DNA of 64,000 bases from Desulfovibrio intestinalis (GTDB lineage Bacteria; Desulfobacterota; Desulfovibrionia; Desulfovibrionales; Desulfovibrionaceae): positions 1-64,000 of the forward strand of contig NZ_JACHGO010000011.1 of assembly GCF_014202345.1 (NCBI RefSeq), written 5' to 3'. The position numbers and the translations under genes were made by a program. The notes below the pieces were generated by a model, which had not been told where the DNA came from, did no database searches, and saw nothing but the letters and a program-made list of their open reading frames with translations. Below, in pieces: positions 1-8,922 of the stretch; within the stretch, counting starts at the first letter, position 1; each line of letters opens with the position of its first letter.

Positions 1-92
1 CGCTGCCATACTAGGCTGACGCCGTATATATGCGAGCATCCGAACGAATTTCCAAAGTCTATTTTCCCTTGACCATAGGGCGGGGCCATATA

Positions 93-216
93 TGCACTAA
101 TGCTGCACAGGGGAACGACACGCCGTAACACGGTGTGGATTCTGCTGAAATTCGTATTCTTCGGCAGAATGACAACTTTGAAATGTACTACATTTCAAAA
201 TTCATCTGCTCCAGAG
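93..216 (+). repeat. Dispersed multi-hairpin repeat, copy A
   Basis: Copy of a repeat seen several times in intergenic DNA here. In order it holds a TGCACTAATGCTGCAC entry, hairpin H1 (CACGCCG 119-125 with CGGTGTG 131-137), hairpin H2 (139-149 with 160-170, 11 pairs including one G-T) and palindrome H3 (177-187 with 189-199), and ends in a CTGCTCCAGAGC tail. The small reading frame across it has no ribosome site and is not called. Bases 1-92 show nothing recognisable. Confidence 0.8.
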
Positions 217-247
217 CTATTTACGAATGAGATGAGCCACTTGTTCT

Positions 248-273
248 GCAAGAATTTGCGTACAAATTCTTGC
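248..273. repeat. Perfect inverted repeat between repeat copy A and the amidohydrolase gene
   Basis: Arms of 11 bp (248-258 and 263-273) flank a 4-base loop CGTA. The site lies 62 bp past the stop of the leftward amidohydrolase gene. On the minus strand it is not followed by a T run, so it is at best a weak or factor-dependent terminator. Confidence 0.5.
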
Positions 274-334
274 CGCAAAATAGGTGCAGGCGGGCTTTGC
301 TAGCCGTTAAGCGGCTGCTTCAGGTGAAGACGCT

Positions 335-1585
335 CTAGTAGGTGAGCGCTTCAGGCAGAACGCAGAAGTCTGCAGGGCTTCCCGGTTCCAGGCGTCCAGC
401 GCCGCTCTGGAGCATGTTGAGGGCTTCTGCCCCGTTGATGGTCATGAGGCGCACTAAGGCTTCGGGGGGCACATCGAGATTTTCACGTAGCCACACGGCT
501 TCTTGCCGCACATCCAGGTCTCGGTTGCTGGTCAGGCCATCAGTGCCGAGGCAGAGCAGGCAGCCGCTTTCAAGCAGATCGCGTACTGGCGGCACGCCCA
601 GCCCAAGGTTGCGGTTTGAGCGCGGGCACATGCACAGGGCCGCGCCGCTGGCAGCCAGCACTTCCACTTCCTGCGCGTCCAGTTGCGTGCCGTGTACAGC
701 CAGGGTGCCAGCATCCAGAAGACCCAGCTTGACGGCATAAGCAAGGGGGCGCAAACCGGGGGCCTGCCAGTCGGGGGGCAGAACCACCTGTTCGTAGCAC
801 TGGCGCAGGGGGCCGTCGCCTGTGGTCAGCAGTTGTGTTTCATCCGGCGATTCCGCCAGATGAAAGCTGAAAATGCGGCCCATGCGGGCGCAGTCCTGCT
901 TGGCTGCACGCAAAATATCAGGCCCGGTGGAGTAGAGGCCATGCCCGCCCGGCGCACAGCGTGCAGCCAGAAAAGGATCTTCTTCAAGGGCTTCGCGGCA
1001 GCGGGGCGGCCAGGGGCGCACGCCGTCGGCAAAGGGAGCGCCAAAACCGAACCATTCGCAGAAATGGTTCACAGCAAGGCCCGCTTCACGGCAGGCGGCG
1101 TCAGCCAGCAGCATGCCGCCGGGCAGGGACCCGGTGATATTGCCAGCGTATAAGGTTCCGGTTCCTGCCATATGGGCGCAGGCGTTTTCAGCGGCTTGCG
1201 GGTCCGGTGCTTCGCGGAGCAAAGAGATAAGGCTTTGCAGCCATGCCGTGAAGCCTTTGCCCCAGCGGGTACGCTCTGCAAGGTGCGAAAGTTCCAGGTG
1301 GGTGTGGGCGTTGACGCAGGCAGGGGCAAGGCATACCGCGCCCAGATCCCGCACCAGCGCTCCAGCCGGGGCAGCGCTTGCGGACCAGGGCCGCACTTCG
1401 TCCACCATGCCGTCCCGCACGATGAGTACGGCATTATCAATTTTTTTCAGGGGGGCGAACAGGCGTGCGCCCCTGGCCGGATCTTCCCCCGCAAGAGTAA
1501 CAATACTTTTAGCTCTGATGGCCAGCGCCTGAGGCTCTGGCTTGTCAGAATAGGATTCGGGCGTGAGGGGGGCGAGGGGCGCCAT
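335..1585 (-). CDS. Metal-dependent amidohydrolase (nucleoside deaminase / chlorohydrolase-like)
   Basis: A 416-residue cytosolic TIM-barrel amidohydrolase of the MtaD/SsnA/aminofutalosine-deaminase branch. The metal site is complete: HTH at residues 94-96, FHLAES and VHGTQL histidines further on, and the aspartate in GTDGLTSN. The composite beta-sandwich fold is completed by the N-terminal strand region and the C-terminal LEPGSPADF segment. This pattern predicts hydrolytic deamination of an aromatic heterocycle; the substrate is not readable. Aminodeoxyfutalosine (menaquinone synthesis) and S-adenosylhomocysteine/methylthioadenosine are candidates. It starts 9 bp after the YitT stop with an AGGA ribosome site, so it is the last gene of a three-gene operon. 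Confidence 0.8.
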   Translation of the reverse strand: MAPLAPLTPESYSDKPEPQALAIRAKSIVTLAGEDPARGARLFAPLKKIDNAVLIVRDGMVDEVRPWSASAAPAGALVRDLGAVCLAPACVNAHTHLELSHLAERTRWGKGFTAWLQSLISLLREAPDPQAAENACAHMAGTGTLYAGNITGSLPGGMLLADAACREAGLAVNHFCEWFGFGAPFADGVRPWPPRCREALEEDPFLAARCAPGGHGLYSTGPDILRAAKQDCARMGRIFSFHLAESPDETQLLTTGDGPLRQCYEQVVLPPDWQAPGLRPLAYAVKLGLLDAGTLAVHGTQLDAQEVEVLAASGAALCMCPRSNRNLGLGVPPVRDLLESGCLLCLGTDGLTSNRDLDVRQEAVWLRENLDVPPEALVRLMTINGAEALNMLQSGAGRLEPGSPADFCVLPEALTY

Positions 1586-1594
1586 GCTCTGATC

Positions 1595-2461
1595 CTACCT
1601 GCCCCTGCGGGCGAACTGCCCGCCGGAAACGTAAAAGGTGTTTTCAACAATGAAGAGCGCGTTGCGGTCGATGCTGAAAACAAGATTTTCCAGCCGCTTG
1701 AGCGCGATATTGTTGGTAACTGTAAGCAGAATTTCGCGGTCAGAACCGGAGTATGCTCCCTTGCCACGCAGCATGGTAGCGCCAAAGCGTTCTGTTACCA
1801 GAATGGCTTCGCTGATTTCCTCACCGTGATCGGAAATGATAAAGACCAGCTTGCGTCGGTTGAACATGCCCAATACATACTCAAGCGCGTTGGACGAGAT
1901 GAACATCATAATCATTGAGGCCACTATGAGATCGAAAGGCAGGCGGTAAGCGCCCAGCAAGAAAAGCAGGCCGTTGAAAATGACGTTGAACTGGCCGATG
2001 GAAAAATTCCAGCGGTCCTTGAGTACCACGGCGATAACGTCCGTACCCCCGCCACTACCCAGGGTACGCAGCATCAGGCCCCCGGCGGCGCCGTGCAGAA
2101 CGCCGCCCACCACAGCGGCATACAGCTCGCTTTGCAGGGGGATGGTAAAGTTGATGAAAAAGCCGAAGACCGTCGTACAGAGGGTGCCGTAAGCTGTATA
2201 GAGCAGAAAGCGCTTCCCCACAAAAAACCAGCCGAAAAGATAAATGGGTACGCAAATCATAGCGTACCACACAAGGGGCGTTAGCGTGCCTGTCCAGTAG
2301 TTGGTAAGCAGCGCCACGCCCATAATGCCGCCAGCGAGAAAGTCGTGTGGAGCCGCTACGCTCTGAATGCAGACAGCGGTTAGCAAACCGCCCAGAGTCA
2401 GCAGAAAGAGGTTCCACCAGACGGATTCAGCCAGTTTGTGGTTGTAGGAATAGAGTTTCAT
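1595..2461 (-). CDS. YitT family membrane protein
   Basis: The 288-residue protein has about five or six hydrophobic helices in its first 200 residues and a soluble C-terminal DUF2179-type domain (residues about 210-285) containing RFGATMLRGKGAYSG. That arrangement is typical of the YitT (DUF161 plus DUF2179) family of inner-membrane proteins, whose function is unknown. An AGGA ribosome site precedes the ATG. It lies 26 bp after the TauE/SafE stop, in the same operon. No specific substrate can be inferred. Confidence 0.85.
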   Translation of the reverse strand: MKLYSYNHKLAESVWWNLFLLTLGGLLTAVCIQSVAAPHDFLAGGIMGVALLTNYWTGTLTPLVWYAMICVPIYLFGWFFVGKRFLLYTAYGTLCTTVFGFFINFTIPLQSELYAAVVGGVLHGAAGGLMLRTLGSGGGTDVIAVVLKDRWNFSIGQFNVIFNGLLFLLGAYRLPFDLIVASMIMMFISSNALEYVLGMFNRRKLVFIISDHGEEISEAILVTERFGATMLRGKGAYSGSDREILLTVTNNIALKRLENLVFSIDRNALFIVENTFYVSGGQFARRGR

Positions 2462-2487
2462 GTTCCTATCTTGACAGCAATTACGGG

Positions 2488-3285
2488 TTACAGCAATCCC
2501 CAGGCCATCTTGACGGCCACGATAATCAAAAAGCAGGCAAAGCCGCGCTTAAGTTTGTCGGCGGGCAGGGCGTGCGACAGCTTGACCCCAAGGGGCGCGG
2601 TAAGAAAGCTGGCCGAGGCTATGCCCAGCAAAGCCCACAGATTCACAAAACCCAGCGTCATTGAGGGAAGGTCGGGCCGTCCCCAGCCGCCCACAATAAA
2701 GCCCAGAGTTCCGGCCACAGCTATGGGAAAGCCGATGGCGGCTGAAGTACCCACGGCATGGTGCAGGGGCACATTGCAGGAAGACATGAAGGGCACGGAA
2801 AGCGTGCCGCCGCCAATGCCCACAAAGCTTGAAAGAAGACCTATGCCCAGGCCCACGCCCGATGTGCCGGCAAAACCCGGCATGTTGCGTGTGGCCGGAG
2901 GCCGATAGCCTGAAAGCATCTGGGCAGCCACCACAAACAGAAAGCAGATGAAGATAATCTTGAGAGCAAGCGTGGGCATGTGTGTGGCGATAAGCCCGCC
3001 CACAAACGTGCCAAGAAGGATGCCCGGCGTAATGTTGCGAAAGATGTCCCAATGCACTGCGCCGCGTTTGTTGTGAGCGCGGGCGCTGGAAATGGAGGTA
3101 ATCATGATACTGGCGAGGGACGTGCCCAAAGCCATTTGCTGCACGTATTCCGCAGGCACGCCAACGGTGGGAAATATGGCTACCATCATAGGCACAAGCA
3201 CTATGCCGCCCCCCACGCCCAGCAGTCCGGCCAGCACGCCAGCCACAGCGCCACATGCAAGGTAGATCACAAGAGTCAAAAGCAT
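2488..3285 (-). CDS. TauE/SafE family sulfite/sulfonate-type permease
   Basis: A 265-residue polytopic inner-membrane protein with the duplicated glycine-rich TauE/SafE motif: GVLAGLLGVGGG near the N terminus and LLSSFVGIGGGTLSVP in the middle. The family exports or imports small organic or inorganic anions such as sulfite, sulfoacetate or taurine; members in sulfate reducers are usually assigned to sulfur compounds, but the substrate here is not shown. A GGAGG site lies 9 bp before the ATG. It is the first gene of the leftward operon and is divergent from the pyr operon. Confidence 0.85.
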   Translation of the reverse strand: MLLTLVIYLACGAVAGVLAGLLGVGGGIVLVPMMVAIFPTVGVPAEYVQQMALGTSLASIMITSISSARAHNKRGAVHWDIFRNITPGILLGTFVGGLIATHMPTLALKIIFICFLFVVAAQMLSGYRPPATRNMPGFAGTSGVGLGIGLLSSFVGIGGGTLSVPFMSSCNVPLHHAVGTSAAIGFPIAVAGTLGFIVGGWGRPDLPSMTLGFVNLWALLGIASASFLTAPLGVKLSHALPADKLKRGFACFLIIVAVKMAWGLL

Positions 3286-3496
3286 CGGTTACATCCTCCA
3301 GAAGAGAGCCTGATGGAATACTGATGAAAAAGGCCGGGTTTCGGTAACAAGCCGTGCTGCAACACTGAAACCCTGCGTATGTTGGCGGCCGCATACAGAT
3401 GCCAGTCGTCAGCCGGATTGGCCTGTGCCGTCAAGAAGACGGTATTGCCCTCCTCTAACTAGACAATGGCCCAGCGGGCGTCAACAGACTTTTTGC

Positions 3497-3525
3497 TTTA
3501 CAAAGCCCCTTTGCGCGCCTACAAA
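3497..3525 (+). promoter_or_regulatory. Candidate sigma70 promoter of the pyrB-pyrC transcript
   Basis: TTTACA (3497-3502) and TACAAA (3520-3525) are separated by 17 bases and point toward pyrB. The predicted start would be near 3532, just at the short leader reading frame, so that frame would have almost no 5' untranslated region. The -10 match is only moderate. Confidence 0.35.
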
Positions 3526-3534
3526 ATAGGAATG

Positions 3535-3660
3535 ATGTCTGCCGCTCCCATACTCTGCATATTCAGGGGGGCGCCCCTATCGGCGCCTTGGACGCCCGGT
3601 TTTTTTGAACTCAAATCGTTCCGGGTCAGGGCCGCAGCCATTCCCGCCGTTCCCCGTTGA
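3535..3660 (+). CDS. Putative pyr leader peptide (41 residues)
   Basis: The short frame starts at the second of two adjacent ATG codons (3532, 3535) next to an AGGA. It runs through a GGCGCC hairpin, encodes Phe-Phe across a seven-T run (3600-3606), and stops with TGA at 3658-3660, inside the 5' arm of the terminator hairpin in front of pyrB. Length and layout resemble the 44-residue leader peptide of enterobacterial pyrBI, where ribosome coupling at low UTP masks the attenuator. No homology of the peptide itself is claimed. An in-frame ATG at 3466 would give a 64-residue version. Confidence 0.4.
   Translation: MSAAPILCIFRGAPLSAPWTPGFFELKSFRVRAAAIPAVPR
3569..3606 (+). promoter_or_regulatory. 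Pause-type hairpin and U tract in the pyr leader
   Basis: The self-complementary hexamers GGCGCC at 3570-3575 and 3582-3587 can pair. A second pairing is possible between GGGCG (3569-3573) and CGCCC (3593-3597). A seven-T run follows at 3600-3606. In the pyrBI attenuation model this is where polymerase would pause when UTP is low. Confidence 0.4.
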
Positions 3661-3683
3661 TAAAGTCAGCGGGGCTTTTTTTT
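3652..3683 (+). terminator. Intrinsic terminator / attenuator ahead of pyrB
   Basis: A nine-pair stem (3652-3660 with 3666-3674, one G-T) with a five-base loop is followed by C and eight T residues (3676-3683), ending 20 bp before the pyrB ATG. There is no upstream same-strand gene apart from the short leader frame, so it is more likely an attenuator than a gene-end terminator. Confidence 0.75.
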
Positions 3684-3703
3684 ACCTTTTACACAGCAGT
3701 GCC

Positions 3704-4660
3704 ATGAATACTGAAAATCGTTACCACTGGCCACACAAAGACCTTCTGGACGTGACCCAGTTGAGCAGGCCCGACACCCTGCATCTTCTGGATCTGGCCG
3801 CCAGCTTTCAGGAAATAAACACCCGTCCCGTCAAGAAAGTGCCTACACTCAAGGGAAAGACCGTGGTGCTCTTTTTTGTGGAAGACAGCACCCGCACCAA
3901 GACCTCCTTTGATGTGGCGGGCAAGCGTCTTTCGGCGGATACCTTCGCTCTGGGCAAAAGCGGTTCCAGCCTCAACAAGGGCGAAAGCCTCAAGGACACG
4001 GCCCTGACGTTGCAGGCCATGTCGCCAGACGTGATTGTCATTCGCCATTCCAGCAGTGGCGCGGCCCGTTATATCGCGGACCTGCTGCCCTGCGGTGTGG
4101 TTAATGGCGGCGATGGCTGGCATGCCCATCCCACCCAGGCCCTGCTGGACTGCTTCAGCCTGCGTCAGGCATGGGACAATACTTTTGAAGACCGTACCCT
4201 GCTTATTCTTGGCGACATTGCGCACAGCAGGGTGGCGCGGTCAAATATTCACCTGCTCACCAGCCTTGGCGTGCGCGTGCGCATTTGCGCTCCGCGAACG
4301 CTGCTGCCCGCAGGGGTGGACCACTGGCCCGTGGAAGTGTACACAAATCTTGAGAAGGCCGTGCGCGACGTGGACGCCGCCATGTGCCTGCGCCTGCAGC
4401 TGGAACGCCAGCAGGCCGGGCTTTTGCCGGATTTGGCTGAATACTCGCGGCGCTTTTGCCTGGGCCTCGGACATATGGAATTGGCCCGGCCCGGAGCCAA
4501 GGTGCTGCACCCCGGTCCGATGAACCGCGGGTTGGAAATTTCCGATGACATGGCCGACGCTTCTGCCAGTCTGGTGCTGAACCAGGTGGCGGCGGGCGTG
4601 GCAACGCGCATGGCCGTACTCTATCTTCTGGCTACGCGCAACGATGGAGGACGCGCATGA
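3704..4660 (+). CDS. pyrB: Aspartate carbamoyltransferase catalytic subunit
   Basis: The enzyme joins carbamoyl phosphate and aspartate to make carbamoyl aspartate in de novo pyrimidine synthesis. The 318-residue product carries the carbamoyl-phosphate loop STRTKT (residues 62-67), the aspartate-binding HPGPMNRG near the C terminus, and the two-domain length usual for PyrB. The ATG at 3704 is chosen because the protein begins there in the usual way; the longer in-frame reading from 3605 crosses the terminator hairpin. The stop overlaps the pyrC start (ATGA), indicating coupled translation. No pyrI regulatory subunit is present. Confidence 0.95.
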   Translation: MNTENRYHWPHKDLLDVTQLSRPDTLHLLDLAASFQEINTRPVKKVPTLKGKTVVLFFVEDSTRTKTSFDVAGKRLSADTFALGKSGSSLNKGESLKDTALTLQAMSPDVIVIRHSSSGAARYIADLLPCGVVNGGDGWHAHPTQALLDCFSLRQAWDNTFEDRTLLILGDIAHSRVARSNIHLLTSLGVRVRICAPRTLLPAGVDHWPVEVYTNLEKAVRDVDAAMCLRLQLERQQAGLLPDLAEYSRRFCLGLGHMELARPGAKVLHPGPMNRGLEISDDMADASASLVLNQVAAGVATRMAVLYLLATRNDGGRA

Positions 4661-5919
4661 GGCTTTGCATCAAAAACGCCCGTCACCTTGAAGCTCCTGT
4701 GGATCTTCTGGTGGACGACAACAAGATTATGACAATGACCCCGGCTGGCCATCACGCGGCTCCCGAAGGGTGCGAAATTTTTGATGCTTGTGGCCTCGTG
4801 CTTATGCCAAGCCTCATTGATGCCCATGTACACCTGCGCGAACCCGGCTTTGAATACAAGGAAGACGTGGCTTCCGGGCTTGAGGCCGCAGCGCGCGGCG
4901 GGTTTGGCGCGGTCATGTGTATGGCGAACACCAAGCCTGTAAACGATACTGCCAGCGTCACCCGGCATATGCTGGACAGGGCGCGGCAAAGCCATCCCCA
5001 CGGCCCGCGCCTCTTGCCCATAGCGGCGGCCACCATCGGCCTCAAGGGGGAAACGATGGCCCCTCTGGCTGAACTCAAGGAAGCGGGCTGCGTGGCCGTG
5101 TCCAACGATGGCCGTCCTCTGGAAAATACCGAACTGGTACGCCGTATTATGGAATATGGCGCTGATCTGGGCCTGATTCTTATTGACCACTGCGAAGACC
5201 CGCACCTGGGACGCGGCTGGATCATGCACGAGGGGGACGTCAGCGGGCTTTTGGGGCTCAAGGGGCAACCGCCCGCAGGCGAAGCCCTGCAGGCAGCGCG
5301 TGACATAATGCTTGCGGAATATCTTGATATTCCTGTACATATTGCACATGTTTCTGCAGCGTTGACTGTGGACATCATTCGCTGGGCCAAGGAACGCGGC
5401 GTTAAAGTGAGTGCTGAAACGTGCCCGCACTATCTGCTGCTGGACGAAACAGCCCTTGAGAATTATAGTACCCAATCTAAAGTGAGTCCGCCCCTGCGTA
5501 CGGCGCATGACCGCGAAGCTTTGCGTGAAGCCGTAAAAACGGGCATTGTGGACATTCTTGTGACTGACCACGCCCCGCATGCCGCGCACGAAAAAGACGG
5601 TACGCTGGATGAGGCCCCTTGCGGCTTTACTGGGCTTGATCTGGCCCTGAGCCTTACCTGGGCGCTTGTGGACGAAGGTGTTTTGACCGAATCGGACGCG
5701 CACCGCCTGTGGTGCCGCCGCCCGGCGGAAATTTTTGGTTTGCCCTGGAACGGATTTGCTCCTGGCGACCCGGCAGATTTCTTTTTGTTTAACCCGGAAG
5801 AAGCATGGATTCCTTCAAGGGAGACCATGTATTCAAAAAGTCTGAACACGCCCTTCTTGGGGCAGACCTTGCGTGGGCGCGTCAAGCACCACTGGATGGG
5901 AGGCAGAAAGCTTTTCTGA
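4657..5919 (+). CDS. pyrC: Dihydroorotase
   Basis: This zinc amidohydrolase cyclises carbamoyl aspartate to dihydroorotate, the step after PyrB. The 420-residue length and [10 protein letters not shown] (residues 55-64) with HVH metal ligands place it in the class I (Bacillus-type) dihydroorotases. Later ligands are visible in [15 protein letters not shown] and [11 protein letters not shown]. It overlaps pyrB by four bases. Class I dihydroorotases often associate with PyrB, which fits this tight linkage. Confidence 0.95.
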   Translation: MRLCIKNARHLEAPVDLLVDDNKIMTMTPAGHHAAPEGCEIFDACGLVLMPSLIDAHVHLREPGFEYKEDVASGLEAAARGGFGAVMCMANTKPVNDTASVTRHMLDRARQSHPHGPRLLPIAAATIGLKGETMAPLAELKEAGCVAVSNDGRPLENTELVRRIMEYGADLGLILIDHCEDPHLGRGWIMHEGDVSGLLGLKGQPPAGEALQAARDIMLAEYLDIPVHIAHVSAALTVDIIRWAKERGVKVSAETCPHYLLLDETALENYSTQSKVSPPLRTAHDREALREAVKTGIVDILVTDHAPHAAHEKDGTLDEAPCGFTGLDLALSLTWALVDEGVLTESDAHRLWCRRPAEIFGLPWNGFAPGDPADFFLFNPEEAWIPSRETMYSKSLNTPFLGQTLRGRVKHHWMGGRKLF

Positions 5920-5950
5920 TCCCCCCAGCCTGCGCATAGCGGGGGCACAC

Positions 5951-7411
5951 ATGCATCGGATACTACAGGATAAGAGTCTCTTTCGTCCCCACTGCCTGAT
6001 CAACGGGCAGTGGCGTGATGCGGCAGACAAAAGCGTTCTGAATGTCATCAATCCGGCTAACGGCAAACAGTTGGGCCATGTGCCCAACTGTGGTGCCGAA
6101 GAAGCCCGGCTTGCCGTTGAAGCCGCTCACACTGCTTTTACCGCCTGGAGCGCCAAAAGCCCGCAGGAACGCGGGGCTTATCTGCACGCCTGGGAGCAGG
6201 CCATTCACGCCAATCTTGAAGATCTGGCCCGCCTGCTCACGCTGGAACAGGGAAAGCCTCTGGCTGAAGCCAGAGGGGAAATTCTTCAAGGAGCTTCCTA
6301 CTTTCCCTGGTATGCCGAAGAAGCCCGCCGCGTCAGCGGCGAGGTGGTGCCCGGATTCCGGCAGGGCGTACAGGCGCTCACCCGGCACGCCCCCGTGGGC
6401 GTGGCCGCGGCCATCACTCCCTGGAACTTCCCCATGTCGATGATTCCCCGCAAGGTTGCTCCGGCACTGGCTGCGGGTTGCACGGCCATTGTCAAGCCTG
6501 CCAGCGCCACGCCCTACAGTGCGCTGGCTATGGCAGAACTGGCCATGCGGGTAGGTATTCCTGCCGGGGTTTTCAACGTCATTACGGGCAGTGCCGGGGC
6601 CATTGGCTCCGTCATCACTGAAAGCCCGCTGGTGCGCAAACTCAGCTTTACGGGTTCCACGCCTGTGGGCAAAACACTTGCCGCCCAGTGCGGCCCCACC
6701 CTCAAGCGTGTGTCTCTCGAGTTGGGAGGCAACGCGCCCTTCATCGTTTTCGACGATGCCGATATTGACCTGGCGGCCCGCATGGCCCTGGGCAATAAAT
6801 TCCGTAACGCGGGGCAAACCTGCATCTGCGCCAACCGTTTTCTTGTACACAAAGACGTGTTCGACGCCTTTGTGCGCCGCCTGCTGCAAGGCATACGCGA
6901 ACTCAAGGTCGGTGACGGGCTCAAGGCCGATACCACAATGGGGCCGCTTATCAATGCCGAGGCTGTAGCCCATGTGGACGCTCTTGTGCGTGACGCCCTG
7001 CAAAACGGCGCTTGCCGCATTGCAGGCGGGCAGGCCCACAAGTTGGGCGGCAATTTCTACGAGCCTACACTGCTGACAGGTATCAAGCCTGATATGCGGA
7101 TTTTCCGCGAGGAAATATTCGGTCCTGTGGCGGCTGTCATGTCCTTTGAAGACGAAGAAGAAGCCGTGGCCCTTGCAAATGATACGGAATACGGTCTCGC
7201 GTCCTATGTCTGCACGCGCGATATGGCGCGCACATGGCGGCTCTGGAAGAGCCTGCAGTATGGCATGGTGGGCGTTAATGATGCGGGGCTGGCCTCAGCC
7301 GAAACGCCCTTTGGCGGCGTCAAGGGCAGCGGCATGGGCCGTGAAGGCGGCCGGGAAGGTTTGCTGGAATATATGGAAACCCATTATGCCTTGCTTGGAG
7401 GCATAGGATAG
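5951..7411 (+). CDS. gabD: NAD(P)-dependent succinate-semialdehyde dehydrogenase
   Basis: A 486-residue aldehyde dehydrogenase that oxidises an aldehyde, most likely succinate semialdehyde, to the acid in the cytosol. The catalytic glutamate in LELGGNAPF (about residue 257) and cysteine in NAGQTCICANRF (about residue 291) are both present, and the PWNFPMSM cofactor segment matches the GabD subfamily. The ATG at 5951 gives the normal family length; an earlier in-frame start at 5873 would overlap pyrC. It follows pyrC by 31 bp and may be co-transcribed. Substrate assignment comes from family resemblance only. Confidence 0.85.
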   Translation: MHRILQDKSLFRPHCLINGQWRDAADKSVLNVINPANGKQLGHVPNCGAEEARLAVEAAHTAFTAWSAKSPQERGAYLHAWEQAIHANLEDLARLLTLEQGKPLAEARGEILQGASYFPWYAEEARRVSGEVVPGFRQGVQALTRHAPVGVAAAITPWNFPMSMIPRKVAPALAAGCTAIVKPASATPYSALAMAELAMRVGIPAGVFNVITGSAGAIGSVITESPLVRKLSFTGSTPVGKTLAAQCGPTLKRVSLELGGNAPFIVFDDADIDLAARMALGNKFRNAGQTCICANRFLVHKDVFDAFVRRLLQGIRELKVGDGLKADTTMGPLINAEAVAHVDALVRDALQNGACRIAGGQAHKLGGNFYEPTLLTGIKPDMRIFREEIFGPVAAVMSFEDEEEAVALANDTEYGLASYVCTRDMARTWRLWKSLQYGMVGVNDAGLASAETPFGGVKGSGMGREGGREGLLEYMETHYALLGGIG

Positions 7412-7518
7412 GCGATAATAAAAAATCATAAGTGCACGGCGCGTTGCAGGTGCAGCTTGATGTTCTGTAAGATGTGATGATTTCGCAGTCCGCAAGGATA
7501 GCGGGTCGGCGCGCGGAA

Positions 7519-7562
7519 GTCCGGGAAGTTTTGAAACCCGGACAACCCCGTTGTGCGGGGTT
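7519..7562. repeat. Two back-to-back perfect stem-loops after gabD
   Basis: GTCCGGG (7519-7525) pairs with CCCGGAC (7537-7543), and directly after it AACCCCG (7544-7550) pairs with CGGGGTT (7556-7562). Neither is followed by a T run on either strand. They sit about 110 bp after the gabD stop and next to a degenerate repeat copy. Confidence 0.6.
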
Positions 7563-7575
7563 CGCAGCGTTTATT

Positions 7576-7672
7576 CCAGAGTAGATTAGCTTTGCAATGG
7601 TCAACAGTTCGACGTTGGCTTTCTGCCACAACGCGGATTGGCAGAATCCACACTGCATAGCAGCGGATGCTT
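7576..7672 (-). repeat. Degenerate multi-hairpin repeat, copy B
   Basis: Read on the minus strand it carries GTGTGGATTCTGCC, the seven-pair stem TTCTGCC/GGCAGAA (7621-7627 with 7640-7646), and a decayed AAAGCTAATCTACTCTGGA tail. These match the order of elements in the fuller copies; hairpin H3 has been lost. Confidence 0.5.
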
Positions 7673-7695
7673 CAGTCTACTCGCCGCCGGGTATG

Positions 7696-7712
7696 TAACA
7701 TTTTATATGTTA
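7696..7712. promoter_or_regulatory. Dyad TAACAT/ATGTTA ahead of the Memo-like gene
   Basis: Six-base arms at 7696-7701 and 7707-7712 in an AT-rich patch 35-50 bp before the ATG. It could be an operator or overlap a promoter; no clear -35/-10 pair accompanies it. Confidence 0.25.
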
Positions 7713-7746
7713 ACTACCTCTAATTCGCCATATTTCGGGAGCGGCC

Positions 7747-8661
7747 ATGAGCACACGACACCCCATAGCGGCAGGGCGTTTTTACCCTGCTGATGTTGAA
7801 CAGTTGAAAAAAGAACTCCACGCATGGCTTATGACAGTGTCCAGCTCAGCGGGATCTGTGCCGGACGGGCACGCGCATGATGCTGGTTCGCGTTTGCTGG
7901 GGCTTATGCTGCCTCATGCCGGATATGTTTATTGCGGGCGTATTATAGGGGGCACGCTGGCCAGTTCGTGGAAAAACTCCACTGCCGGAGCCAGTTTGCC
8001 GCAGCGGCTTTTTGTCCTGTGCCCCAACCATACCGGTCAGGGAAAACCGCTGGGGGTCTGGGCCGAAGGGCAATGGATGACGCCATTGGGCCCCGTGCAG
8101 GTGGATGAAGAGCTGGCTCAGACCTTGATTCAAGCACCAGGTGGTTTTTTGCCAGACGAGCTTTGCCATTTGGGCGAACACTCCATAGAAGTTCTGCTGC
8201 CCTTTTTGCAAAGTCTTCCTTTGGCAGCGGGAAAGGATGGCTCTACGGCCATGCACCGTACCATTGTTCCTGTGTGCGTGGGCACGCGCCGGCCTGATGT
8301 TCTGCGTTCGGCGGGGTTGGCCCTGGCCCAGATTGTGGAAGACTACAGAGCCAGCGGGGAGGATGTGGGCTTCATCGTCAGTTCTGACATGAATCATTAC
8401 CAGAATCAGGAGCAGACCCTGCATAAGGACGCGCAAGCTCTGGCGCAAGCGCTGGCGTGTGACCCCGAAGCCCTTTTGGCCGTAGTGGACAGGGAAGGCA
8501 TCACCATGTGTGGGGCCGGACCGCTGGCCCTGGCCTTGTTTGCCGTGCGCTCCCTTGGCAACCCGTGGGCCGAGCTGTGCTTGTATGACACCTCGGCGGC
8601 GGCATCTGGCGACACCAGCCGTGTCGTGGGATATGCGGGGCTGAGGTTCGGCCTTGCCTAG
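7747..8661 (+). CDS. amrB: AmmeMemoRadiSam system protein B (Memo-like)
   Basis: The 304-residue protein has the MEMO1/aromatic-ring-opening-dioxygenase-like fold. The opening HPIAAGRFYP, LMLPHAGYVYCG (metal-site histidine), LCPNHTG, HSIEVLLPF and SSDMNHYQNQ segments all follow the Memo pattern. Memo-like proteins occur in an AMMECR1-Memo-radical SAM trio of unclear function; metal binding is established for the human homologue. The radical SAM partner lies about 35 kb away (43419-44441) and no AMMECR1 gene is in the window. A GGGAGC ribosome site precedes the ATG. Confidence 0.85.
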   Translation: MSTRHPIAAGRFYPADVEQLKKELHAWLMTVSSSAGSVPDGHAHDAGSRLLGLMLPHAGYVYCGRIIGGTLASSWKNSTAGASLPQRLFVLCPNHTGQGKPLGVWAEGQWMTPLGPVQVDEELAQTLIQAPGGFLPDELCHLGEHSIEVLLPFLQSLPLAAGKDGSTAMHRTIVPVCVGTRRPDVLRSAGLALAQIVEDYRASGEDVGFIVSSDMNHYQNQEQTLHKDAQALAQALACDPEALLAVVDREGITMCGAGPLALALFAVRSLGNPWAELCLYDTSAAASGDTSRVVGYAGLRFGLA

Positions 8662-8698
8662 GTGTACTGCTGTATTTTGAAATAACTTGTGGGGTAGG

Positions 8699-8718
8699 GA
8701 CCCTTTTGCAAAAGGGTC
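8699..8718 (+). terminator. Palindrome after the Memo-like gene
   Basis: A perfect 20-bp palindrome, arms GACCCTTTTG and CAAAAGGGTC, 37 bp past the stop. The T run is inside the stem rather than after it, so terminator activity is uncertain. Confidence 0.45.
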
Positions 8719-8872
8719 TCCTCCCCCTAAAACGTTTACTCCTCCTTCAATACGCCACAAGGCGTCCCCGTACCCGTTGGGCACACTGAGCTTACTATTG
8801 CGTAAGTAACTTCAGGAGGAATGTCCTGTTCCCGCTGGGTACTACACCGGGCTTGTTATGCGTAAGAAGCGT

Positions 8873-8922
8873 CCCGCAGGGTATTCCCCACCTCTCGCCA
8901 AAGCGACTCCCTCTCTTTCTTC
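8873..8922 (+). repeat. Diverged direct repeat, first copy
   Basis: Begins CCCGCAGGG and continues through CTCGCCAAAGC to a pyrimidine-rich CTCTTTC end. It matches 9449-9499 in the same orientation with only scattered differences. Confidence 0.6.

Noticed and set aside
100..303. A 67-residue frame at the window start
   Set aside because: It is made largely of hairpin-repeat sequence and has no ribosome site.
4621..5703. A 360-residue minus-strand frame opposite pyrC
   Set aside because: It lies wholly within the coding strand shadow of pyrC, has no ribosome site and shows no recognisable protein.
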